Source: Russula earlei
Lineage: Eukaryota; Basidiomycota; Agaricomycetes; Russulales; Russulaceae
DNA: 64,000 nucleotides
Direction: 5' to 3'
Assembly: GCA_025769875.1 (NCBI GenBank)
Contig: JAGFNK010000263.1
Location: forward strand, 1 to 64,000
Position numbers and translations under genes: made by a program. The notes below the pieces were generated by a model. It saw only the letters and a list, made by a program, of their open reading frames with translations, was not told where the DNA came from and did no database searches. This document shows, one piece after another, positions 54,543 through 64,000 of this stretch (positions are counted from its first letter, which is position 1; each line of letters opens with the position of its first letter).

Positions 54543-57312
54543 TCATTGACTGAGTAGGAAGGGAGGGTTACGTGAATTGACTCGGGGGAGTAAGGTATGT
54601 TGTTGTATCGTAAGTCCTTGGAACTGATGTTCCAGGTTGTCTAGGCTTTCGTCTGAGTGATAGGGTTCTGTAGGGTCAGAGTTAGTGGTGGACATGGTAC
54701 GGAGTTTGGTGGGTTGTTGTAGGTGAAACATGGTGATAGCGTCTTGAGCATTCTTAAGGTTTGAGAGGGTTTCCCATGTGTCTTCTGCTGTGGAGTACCC
54801 TTTCCATCGGACTCTGTACTGAAGGCGACCCCTGTGGGTACGTTGAGCGGTGATTTTTTCAACTTCATATTCCCCTGAGAGAAGGTCAGGTGGTGGTTCA
54901 GGGAAATTCGGTCCATGTTCAGCTGTTTCTGTGACTGGAGATAGGAGGGAGGCATGAAACACATTATGGATACTCCATTGGGGAGGGAGGTGAAGTTGGT
55001 AGATGACATGGGAAATTCTTTTGGTGATGACAAAGGGTCCGAACCATTTGGGGCGGAACTTTTGAAACTGGTGGGGGGTTTTTAGGTTAGTCCCTTCCAA
55101 CCAGACCTTTTGTCCTTCTTCGAACCCCTTGAACTTAGTTTCTTTCACCCAGCTAGTCTGTGCCTTTTTCATTGCTTCTTGAGCTGATTCCCGCATGTCT
55201 TTCAGGGCTTGGAGTCATTCTTGAATCCCTGGGAACCTTGAATTTAATTGGGTGCCAAGCCCTTGTGGGTTGAAGCCAATGAGCAATTCGTAGGGGGTTC
55301 GTTTGGTGGTTGTGGATTTATGAGCGTTAAAGTGATACTGAGCTATGGGGAGCCAGTGTACCCATTCTTCTTGTTTTTCTCCTGTGTAGATGTGGAGGTA
55401 CGTTTCTAAAGTTTGATTGGTCCTCTCAGATTGTCCATCAGGTTTGAGGGTGATAGGCGGTACTCAGGTTCTGGTTAATCCCCAGGATCCTAGAGACTTC
55501 TTTGAATAGGTCAGAGGTAAAATGAGAGTCATGATTGGAGATGATTTTGGAAGGGACCCCAGTCCAAGGGAAGGCATGTCATAAGAATAATTTGGCCATT
55601 TCTAGGGTTCCCATGTCCTTATGACATGGTACGAATATTGCTGCTTTGGTAGAATTGTGATCAGTGATGGTCATGATGGTATTGTTCCCTTCTGATGATG
55701 GGAGATCGACTGATCCAGTTGATCGCTATGGTTTGGAATGGTTTCTGAAACTTAGAGGAAATCGGGTGAATTGGGGGCCAAGTGGGGTGCGTGGAGGACT
55801 TGTTGGCCTGACAGGTGGCGCAACCCCAAATGTAGTCTCGGATAAAATAACCCATTTTGGGCCACCAGAAGGATTCTTGGATGGAGTACAAGGTTCGGGT
55901 GTTTCCTGTGTGTCCTCTGAGGATACTGTCATGATATGTGTGTAAAAGTTTTCATAACAGGGGTTCTTGATATGGTACAACTAATTTTCCATCTTTGAGC
56001 AGTGCGTCTTCCTCTTCTTGGAGGTTGTGTTTGACCTTCCACATGAGAAGATCTGATTGTCAGTCCTTTTGTTCTTTTAGTACTTGTTCGTACAAATCTT
56101 CTGTGTTGAGTGTGCGAATAAAAAGTTTGTCAGGGAGTGCTGTGATGTTTTGGTTATCTTCTGACCCGTCATTGTGGTCTGGTTGTCGTGAGAGAGAATC
56201 TGCTCCATTGGAAATTCCTGGTTTGTGATGGATTTGAAGTGGTAATCTGCAAGTGTCGAGATATATCCAGCAATTCTTTGGTTGATCTTGTGAGGAAGCC
56301 GATAGTGAGCTAGGTTGGCATGATCGGCGAAGATTTTGATGGGGTGTTTAGTCCCGACTAATAGGTATTGCCAGTGTTGGAGTGCGAGGATTAGGGCCAG
56401 GAACTCCCTATCCCAAACTGGGTAGTTCCTTTCTGCTTCATTGAATGCGTGTGACATGTTTCCGATCATTTTTCTTTTTCCTCTTTGTTCCTTTTGGAAG
56501 AGGATTGCTCCAGTGGCAAACTGCAAAGCATCAGTTTCTAATTCATATGGAAGGTCAGGGTTGGCAGTGTAGAGTTCTGGGTCATCACAGATCGCCGATA
56601 TCAAAATTTCTAAGGCTGTGGTCGCTTCTGGGGTCTAGAGGAAGGGGGTTCCCTTCTTGATCATAGAAAAAATGGGGCGAGCTATTTTTGTGAAGTCTCA
56701 GATAAATGGTCGTTGGTAATTAAGGGCACCCATGATTTGTTGTACTTGTCTCAGGTTGTTGGGGGGTCTTGGCCAGTTTTTGAGGCCATCCATTTTGATG
56801 GGGTCAATTTTGAGGGTTCCTTGATTAATTTGGAAGCCCAGGAAGTCGATTTCTTCTTGTTCAAAGGCGCCCTTGGATGCCTTTAAGAAATAAGAATCTC
56901 TTTTGAGGAGGTCGAGGAATTCATGTGTGATTTGTCGGTGAAGGTGTTCTTCTCCTGAGCTCGTGGCTATTGCTATGTCATCTAGATAGTTGCACGGGTT
57001 TTCTGGGTACTTTAGGAGCCAGGGTCGGAGGGTGTGGTTCATTTCTTGTTGGAAAGCTGCCGGGGCATTGGTAAAGCCAAAGCCCATTACCATGGGGACA
57101 AAGGTGCTGAACTAGGTTTTGAAGGCACCCTTGTGTCGATCTTCTGGGTGGATCAAGATGTTGTTGTAGCCAGCTCTGACGTCGAATTTGCTAAAGGTGG
57201 TTTTGCCCCTTAATTTGTGTAATTGTTCTTCCATGTTTGGTAAGGCGTGGTAGTCAGGGACCATGGCGTTGTTAAGTTTTTGGTAGTCTACTACCATTTG
57301 TGGGGCGGTGCC
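54543..57312 (-). pseudogene. element D Pol (RT from mid-domain, RNase H, integrase, chromodomain), decayed
   Basis: Starts within RT (MVVDYQKLNNAMVPDY, FSKFDVRAGYNNI), then TNAPAAFQ and YLDD, RNase H (ETDALQFATGA), a damaged integrase (WWPKMGYF, CATCQ; AYHPQT), then GPF-like WFGPFVI and a chromodomain (YEVEKITAQRTHRG, RVRWKGYSTAEDTWE). Several stops and frameshifts, e.g. TAG in KT-stop-FSTF near 57112 and breaks around 56630 and 55450. Not functional. YLDD is intact. Confidence 0.85.
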
Positions 57313-58274
57313 TGTCATGAACCATTCTCCGGAGAGGGCCCTTGAAGGACCCTTCCTTATAGGAGGAAACCCAGCCTCTATGGTGTCACCCTGTTCACAC
57401 GAGCAAAAGGGGTGAGTAGAGGTGTCCACAATATCACGCGCGCATTGTTGCGCGAGCGATTCTCGGCACAATCGACATACAACAAGCCCCACTTAAAGAC
57501 AACCCTTCTGGCAACAAAAGACAGTATTAGGGCCTTCCTAAGGACCCTTTGGAACGACCCTAGGAACTCTACAATAGGCACTAACCTAGTATCAAAGGCC
57601 CTACAACGCGTTATTAGACTAACTCTAATAACTATAGAACGAACTATAAGGCAATACTAAGGACCTTAATAGAAGTATTAGGGTTGACTCTAAGGACCCT
57701 AATAGAACTATATAAGGGCCTTATAAGATAACACTATTCCCTAACCAAACTACAAGTCCTCAAATGACCGGCCCTAAACTAACTAACAGGAAATGAATCA
57801 GGTGCTTGCATGTGCACTAAAGCAGTGAGCACGTGGACAATGGAAGCTCTTACTCATCAAGAGAAGCTTTCTTACTCAGCAGCTTACTGAGCATGACTGA
57901 GCATGCTCAGTAAGCATCCTCCGACTTCTTACTCATCACCCTATTGTGCTTGATAACAAGGTTATGACTTGTTCCCTATTTAGCAGTTCTCTTGTAGTAT
58001 ATAAGTGCTCAATAAAGTAGTGGACAGTCCTCAGACTGTCCATTTGTTTACGGCACTCTCCATCCCTGGGATACTCCTTTAAGGACCGTCCCCTTGTGAC
58101 TATCCTGGCCTCTTCTCTGCGTGACTGTACTACTCTCACAGTAACAGTACCTCTCTGGTATTTGTTACTACTCTGGACTCTACTCCTTTCCCACGCAGTC
58201 TTGGACATCTACCGACTCGTCTTCGAGCTTATCCCTCACTCTTGAACTGGATAGTTCAACAGTGAGTCTTGACA
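57313..58274 (+). repeat. C-family LTR inside element D, without matching TSD
   Basis: TGTCATGAACC...GAGTCTTGACA, 962 bp, plus orientation. Flanks GTGCC (left) and AAAGC (right) differ, unlike the other three C LTRs. About 2 kb of element D (gag to mid-RT) is missing at this point. Confidence 0.9.
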
Positions 58275-58395
58275 AAAGCTGTCCCAAGTGGCAGTTCCTA
58301 CAATGTGTTCGGGGAGATCGGGGGATGGTCTGGGTTGGACGTGGACCCAATGGTTTGATGGTAATTCGAGGTTGATCTCCAGAATGGAGTAAAGA

Positions 58396-58406
58396 AAGCT
58401 TAGCTT
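58396..58406 (-). other. element D primer-binding site (self-priming type)
   Basis: Minus-strand AAGCTAAGCTT next to the 5' LTR is the complement of the motif at 58741-58751 in the LTR, 34 bases after a TATTTAAG box (58778-58785). Confidence 0.65.
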
Positions 58407-58407
58407 G

Positions 58408-59009
58408 TGTTACGGCATCGCAGCCGTAAGAGCATTAGCTCAAGGTTCAGTGGGGCCAAGTCCCTGTGACTTGGTTCAAGGGTTTCAGTGGGGTCGGCTC
58501 AAGGAGACCAGATCAAAGGTTTAGCGTCTCAAGGCTGAGTCAGACAATGACTCAGTCTGCAGACAGAGTCGATCTTCTGGTTTCACAGAAGAGGAGGGCA
58601 ATGAGAGAGAGGCAGAGGAGGAAGAGGAACACAAGGGTTCCTTGAGGTGTGCTTAGGTCAAGCAGAGTGTAGGCCAGCACAAGCAGAGTTGTGATTGAGA
58701 GAGAGAGTACAGGGCAAGGGATGTGACAGGAAATGGGACAAAGCTAAGCTTGGGGCATTCCCCAGCTTCTACAGGCACTTAAATACTGTATGTGGTGAGG
58801 CTGTACAGTACGATAAGCAGAACAATAGATAAAGGTAAGCCAATAGCAAAAGTAACTCAACAATAGGTGAAACACAATAGGTGAAACACAATAAGTGAAA
58901 CACAACAAGTGAAACACAACAACAAGGGACGGAATGGTAACCGAGGGGACAAGGGTGACAATAACGAGAAGGATTATGGGCAAACCGACAAGGGAGGCAG
59001 ATCACAACA
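58408..59009 (-). repeat. element D 5' LTR
   Basis: TGTTACGGC...GATCACAACA, 602 bp, minus orientation; retains ACG where the other two D LTRs carry ATG in the R-U5 part (58527 region). Confidence 0.92.
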
Positions 59010-59931
59010 GAAACAGAGATATCGGACCCTCTGACTGTAGACCAGAAAGCAGAAGCATCAGAAGTATTGGAGCTAGCTGAAAGATTGGAGCAGACAGTAC
59101 ACATCTCACCTATCAAACCAAGAATAGTTGAAGAACTTGAGGAATCAGTTGAAATGGCTACCATTGCAGCAACACAGACAGCCACTATTGCCACCCAGAC
59201 AGCAGGTGGAAGAACAGGGCCTACCATTGTAATAAACCCTGGAGGCGGAGAAGTCCCCTTTGGACCAGCAGGCCCACCAAGCCCAGGCAGAGGCCCACCT
59301 GGAGGAGGCCCTCCAGGAGGAGGACCACCCACAGTACCTCCTATAGGACCAGGAGCAAACCTGGCACCCCAACCAGCACCAGGCCCACATGGAGGCAATG
59401 GATCTCTGAAAGGGGATCCTCCTGAGGTCTTCAAAGGAGACAGAAAGAAGACAAAGTATTTCATCCAAGATTTCAATTTGTGGAATTTTCTTAACAGTGA
59501 CAACCCAACCATGACTATTCCAATGAAATGAGTAGCCTTGGCTCTCACACATCAAAGGAGAGAAGTTACATGAATGGGTGGTCAACCAAATGAACCTGGT
59601 AGAAGCAAAATGGAATGGGGACCCACTGTCTCCCTAGGCACCAGTACAATTGGATCCAACTGATATGCTCTTTTGGACTGAATTTGTGGACAACTTCTTT
59701 AGGGAATTCAAAGATACCACAGCATCAAACCCATCAGCTATATGCCACAGGTTGACCCACACCTGTGCTTCACCCTATCCAAGTCAGTCCAGTACACTTC
59801 TCCTTGCAGTATGGTGCATTGAAAATGTTTGTACAACATAACTTACTGTATCAGGGTGGGTAGTTGGCCACCTAAACCAATGCAATGCTTTATGTGAGCT
59901 GAGAACATATTTTGAATGTTTTGATAGATTA

Positions 59932-60897
59932 TGTCATGAACCATTCTCTGGAGAGGGCCCTTGAAGGACCCTTCCTTATAGAAGGAGACCCAGCCTCTAT
60001 GGGGTCACCCTGCTCACACGAGCAAAAGGGGTGAGTAGAGGTGTCCACAATATTGTGCGTGCATTGTTGCACGAGCAATTCTCGGCACAATCGACATACA
60101 ACAAGCCCCACTTAAGGGCAACCCTTTTAGCAACAAAAGACAGTACTAGGACCTTCCTAGGGACCCTTTAGGACGACTATAGGTGCTCCACAATAGGCAC
60201 TAACACAGTATCAAAGACCCTGCAATGCATTATTAGACTAACTCTAATAACTATAGAACAAACTATAAGGCAATACTAGGAACCTTAATAGAAACATTAG
60301 GGTCGACTCTAGGGACCCTAATAGAACTATATAAGGGGCCGGCCTTATAGGATAACACTATTCCCTGAACCAGACTACAAGTCCTCAAATGACCGGCCCT
60401 AAACTAACTAACAGAAATGAATCAGGTGCTTGCACCTGTACTAGGGCAGTAAACACGTGGACAGTGAAGGCTCTTACTCATCAGAAGAAGCCTTCTTACT
60501 CAGCAGCTTACTGAGCATGACTGAGCATGCTCAGTAAGTGCACTTTGACTTCTTACTCATCCCTTATTGTGCTTGATAACAAGGTTATAACTTGTTCCCT
60601 ATTTAGCAGTTCTCTTGTAGTATATAAGCGCTCAATAAAGTAGCGGACAGTCCTCAGACTGTCCATTTGTTTATGGCACTCTCTATCCCTGGGATACTCC
60701 TTTAAGGACTGTCCCCTTGTGACCACTCTGGATTCTTCCCTGCATACCTGCGTGACTCTACCAGTAACTATACCTCTTTGGTATTTGTTACTGCTTTGGA
60801 CTCTACTCCTTGCCCACGCTGTCTTGGACGTCTACCAACTCGTCTTCAAACTGACCCCTTGCTCTTGAACTGGATAGTTCAACAGTGAGTCTTGACA
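59932..60897 (+). repeat. solo C-family LTR
   Basis: TGTCATGAACC...GTCTTGACA, 966 bp, TSD GATTA (59927-59931 and 60898-60902). Confidence 0.93.
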
Positions 60898-61243
60898 GAT
60901 TAGAAGGGTGGACAAATATCTTAGGATGATGCTATAAGACAGCCATAATTTTAGAGTGCATTGTTGTCATGCTATGAATATTTTTGCAAGGTGACTGCCA
61001 AACAGAGAAAATCAATGATCTTGGCCACCCATGGGAATCCTTGCCATTGACTCCTACCCCCACTCCAGAATGCTAATTTCTTTTTTTCTGAATGTTCTAG
61101 TGCATCAATTTGCTTCAAACTTTGCAAGCATATCAATATGTAAGTAGTCTTACAATATTTCAAGTATTTGTGGTATCTGATGGTTTTACACACCTAGGAT
61201 TTCAACATCTCTGCTGTCCTGCCTGGGTCTCAATCTCACCACA
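60898..61243. other. non-coding repeat remnant
   Basis: AT-rich, no ORF with recognisable content; continues the sequence left of the solo C LTR. Confidence 0.4.
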
Positions 61244-62990
61244 TTGCCTGCCTTCGCTATTGCCGCCACCTCAGTCTTGCCCACCTCCATTGCCACTCTG
61301 CCTGCCCTAGTGGCCCCAGCCTCAGCCTCAGCATCTGCTGTTGTACCAGTTCCATTCACTGCTGTGCCCATCTTTGTCTTGTTAGCCACTGCACCCTTGT
61401 CCACCATAGCACCAGCATTGCCAGCTGTCACCTCTATGTCTCCCATCTCCAGCTCAGTCTTGTCTGCCACCACAGTAGCCTCAGTTGTGCCAGCCACCGA
61501 CTTCACATCAGCCTCCATCTTAGCCTTGCCTGCACTCATCAGTTCAGCCCAGTCCGCCATATTGCCAATATTGCCAGCTGCTGCTGTCTCTGCCATGCCC
61601 TCAGCCCCAGTCGTCTCAGTCTCAGCTGCCACCACCATGCCCTCAGCCTCATCCATTGCCTTGTCTGCCACCATTCTGGGCCTAGTCCCAGCCACCGCTC
61701 TGTCCCCACCATCTGCCATCACCCCTGTGTTGCCCACTGCCATCTCCCTTCCCATTGCCATGCCCTCCATCATCACCTCCATTCCATCCGTCTTCACCAC
61801 CACACCAGTTCTGTTGTTAAGATCCTGGCAGATCTTATTACAGACTCTTAGTGAAAGAGTTGCTTGATATAGTTCAAGCACTAGACTTCGAATCCTTTGA
61901 TATTATCTCAAGGAAGAGTAGATGTAAGAGATGAGAAGGGCCTCTTTCACTTAGAGTGATGACAAGATGGTTATTTCTTGTAAGAGATTAAGTCGAGCAT
62001 AAGACTTGACTTCTTGGTACAGCTGAGTATTTATACAATATCTCAACAATGGCTGATCCGATTCGTACGAAACATGGGGTGCATGTAACTGAAAACCAGT
62101 AGTTTTTAAAACTGTAAAGCGCAAGTCAAGAATGTCAGAAATGACTCACGCGTGAGTCATTCTTTCCTAGTATCTGTCATCAATTGGTAAGCAGTGAGTA
62201 ATCAATCAGTAAGCAAGCCAGTAAGCAATCACTAAGTGAATCACTAAGCAAGAGTAAACACAGATGAGTAAGCAGCAGTAAGCAGGGATGAGTCAGCAAA
62301 GCATAGGTAAGCAGAACAGAATGCTTACTAAGAATCCTAACATCTGTCCATCGCCACCTCCTTGGTCTCACCCTCAGTCTTCGTCTCAGCGCCCACTGCA
62401 TCAGTCTCAGTTTTGTGTGACACCAGCACTGCCACACCATCGCAACCCCTCACCACCAGCACCACCCCAGAAGACCAAGAAGGCCTCAGCCATGAACTTA
62501 GCCACAACATGCCACAAAAAGGAGCAGCAGCTGCCACCACACCACTGCTGCAGAAGAAGCAGCCACCAACACCAACAGCACACCGCACACCACCTCCCAT
62601 ATTGCCTCCCCATCCATTCACACACTCTCACCCATGTCTGCTGCCAACACCTGCAGTGGAGACGACCCCACCACTGCCGCCACAAGATGACAAATGCCAC
62701 CCTCATGCAAGCCGCCCCACATATCCTCCTTCTCAAGTCCTCGCCACCTATGCCTCTGTCTACAAACTCATGCTTGCTGCCTACACCTCTGCTCCTCGTC
62801 CATGCCTGCAATGGAGATGACCACACCACCACTTCCACAAGACAACACCACTGCCATGCAGCTGCCATCTCATCACTGCCATCCTCGTCTCCATTGCCTC
62901 TGTCTCCCATTGCCTTCGCCTCCTCCATTGTCACCATCGCCAATCGCCACCCCTGCATCTTCCACAAGCAGCCATGACCACCATCTCAAT
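61244..62990. repeat. low-complexity CCA/GCC-rich region split by LTR G
   Basis: Two blocks (61244-61814 and 62343-62990) of short repeats around the motif GCCACC/ATTGCC, joined if the LTR at 61815 is removed. Long open frames exist on both strands (Ala/Ser/Thr/Pro-rich on plus; Gly/Met/Ala-rich on minus), as expected from biased composition. No domain, no splice pattern; not called as a gene. Confidence 0.55.
61815..62342 (-). repeat. solo LTR of family G
   Basis: TGTTAAGATCC...AGAATCCTAACA, 528 bp, flanked by TSD TCTGT (61810-61814 and 62343-62347). Orientation judged from TATAAATA on the minus strand near 62035; no other copy in the window. Confidence 0.75.
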
Positions 62991-64000
62991 CCAGATGCAA
63001 AAGGCTCAAAACACTTGCATTCAGACACTTGACTGAGGATGGTCAAAGTTTCAAGCCCCTGGGAGGTGTAAGGTAGCCATATGGCTGGCCACAGAATCAT
63101 GTGTGGAAACATGATATGATGTGACACCTCCTCCTATCCTTTGCCACCTCCCTCTCATTCTAGGCCATCCACCAACTGCACACCACAAGCCACCTCATGT
63201 GTGACATCAAGACCTCGATTGCATCGCCCAGGCTGTTCACCACTGACTATGTGCACATGCCATGCCCTGCCTTACATGACATGCTTGCATCTCAAGCCTT
63301 TCACAACCACCTCAACCCTCTCAACCAGTCTCAATTCTCTTTCATGCCTTTCATCACTAGTACCTCTCTCCTGTATATAAAAACACCCTAGCTACTCTGT
63401 AGTAGGAAGAGTTCAGAATAGGACCCCTCTTTGCAACCCACTCCTCTCTGTCAATACCCACCCTTGGATCAAATCATATGAACTTGGTGCGCCCCAGGTT
63501 GGCTCCCTACACTCCCTATCCCTTCATCATATTGCTCTCAACCATTGTCAATGCCCCTTCATCCTGCTCTTGCCCCTCTGTCATTGCATACAGACCATTG
63601 TCCTTGCCCCACCATGTGCCTATGCATGGACCCTGATGATGTGTCCTCCAATGTCATTGCCATCTGAACCAAGGGCTTGCTGCCCCCCTCACCCCTCATC
63701 CAAACTGCACCATCCCATGCTTGCAGACCCTTAGTTGGAGAAGTAGCAATGTTGTAGAAATGAATTGGGTAACATGGGCCAGTAAAGTGAAATCATAGTA
63801 GAAATTATGGCTGAGAAAAAGCAGATAGGGAAATGAAACACAAAACACAAAGTTTTGAAGGATCTGCATCTGAAATGAATCACCTGTGGTATGGCCACCA
63901 TGTTTGGCCTTCCAGTGACCTTCCCAAATTGGTCATATTGCCAACTCAGCAGCAATCAGATGCCTCTAACTCATCAAGCATTCACTGCCAGTGTAAGAAC
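62991..64000. other. repeat-like intergenic DNA
   Basis: Short CCA/TTGCC-rich runs and a TATATAAAA near 63377 that could be the promoter of a further LTR or repeat. No gene supported. Confidence 0.4.

Larger units (their letters stand above)
52392..59009 (-). mobile_element. Ty3/Gypsy retrotransposon, element D (internally deleted)
   Basis: LTRs 52392-52991 and 58408-59009, TSD GAAAC (52387-52391 and 59010-59014). Minus-strand order: 5' LTR, PBS, 130 bases of leader, a C LTR, pol from mid-RT to chromodomain, ORF3, polypurine tract, 3' LTR. Gag, protease and the N-terminal RT are missing exactly where the C LTR lies. Confidence 0.9.
51780..59835 (+). pseudogene. element F Gag, decayed and split by element D
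   Basis: Fragments 51780-52391 and 59015-59835. Joining across element D (one TSD copy removed) gives an uninterrupted reading: SSGET followed by EISDPLTVDQKAEASEVLELAE. Downstream is a Gly/Pro-rich linker, then a retrotransposon Gag domain (LKGDPPEVFKGDRKKTKYF, LALTH, then in a shifted frame EKLHEWVVNQMN, FWTEFVDNFFREF). Stops include TGA at 59529-59531 (PMK-stop-VALALTH) and a TAG further on. Protease and RT are missing; the element is truncated after 59835. Confidence 0.7.

Noticed and set aside
61186..61881. Two long opposite-strand ORFs as genes
   Set aside because: Both are explained by low-complexity composition, have no domain, and run up to or into an inserted LTR.

Overview
The window looks like a basidiomycete (agaricomycete-type) nuclear genome. 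Genes are split by many 45-70 nt GT-AG introns. There is a cluster of related microsomal P450s, housekeeping genes of clear fungal type (zeta-COP, an F-BAR/SH3 cytokinesis protein, a CHY zinc-finger protein, an HSP30/opsin-related membrane protein), and a large load of Ty3/Gypsy chromodomain LTR retrotransposons. No tRNA, rRNA or CRISPR array was recognised.

Layout. 1-4.6 kb: retrotransposon debris (A-family leader plus full and truncated LTRs on the minus strand, an unclassified LTR-like piece, and the 3' end of a D-family element). 5.36-25.06 kb: the host gene island. On the plus strand are P450-1, a broken Ser/Thr kinase, a CHY zinc-finger gene, an opsin-related membrane protein, coatomer zeta and an F-BAR/SH3 gene. 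On the minus strand are P450-2, P450-3 (degenerate) and P450-4. 25.1-64 kb: almost only transposable elements, with low-complexity DNA at the right end.

The TE block can be read as layers because target-site duplications (TSDs) are visible. Element B (28368-50079, minus) is the oldest of its stack. Element A (32301-42943, plus, TSD GAAGG) is inserted in B's chromodomain. A solo C LTR (37375-38336, TSD ATGAT) is inserted in A's protease. A solo B LTR (46535-47418, TSD ACATG) is inserted in B's gag. A Tc1 element (28844-30463, TA) is inserted in B's 3' LTR. To the right, element D (52392-59009, minus, TSD GAAAC) is inserted in the gag of a decayed element F (LTR from 51227). Further solo LTRs of families A, C and G are scattered around.

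The most unusual signals lie in the retrotransposons. (1) The transcribed leaders upstream of gag in A (about 2.8 kb) and B (about 1.3 kb) are strongly depleted of ATG on the sense strand only, yet contain long open frames with no methionine codon. In B this Met-free frame runs in phase into gag. (2) Families B and D share a homologous extra ORF downstream of pol, carrying a zinc knuckle. (3) Four LTR families (A, B, D, F) have a primer-binding site matching 10-12 nt of their own LTR 32-36 nt after the TATA box, the Tf1/sushi self-priming layout. (4) Many of the inactivating stops are TGA where CGA is expected, which points to CpG decay.

The P450 genes are close relatives with the same exon plan and no neighbouring backbone synthase. 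They read as a tandem/dispersed P450 family undergoing birth and death rather than a complete biosynthetic cluster.
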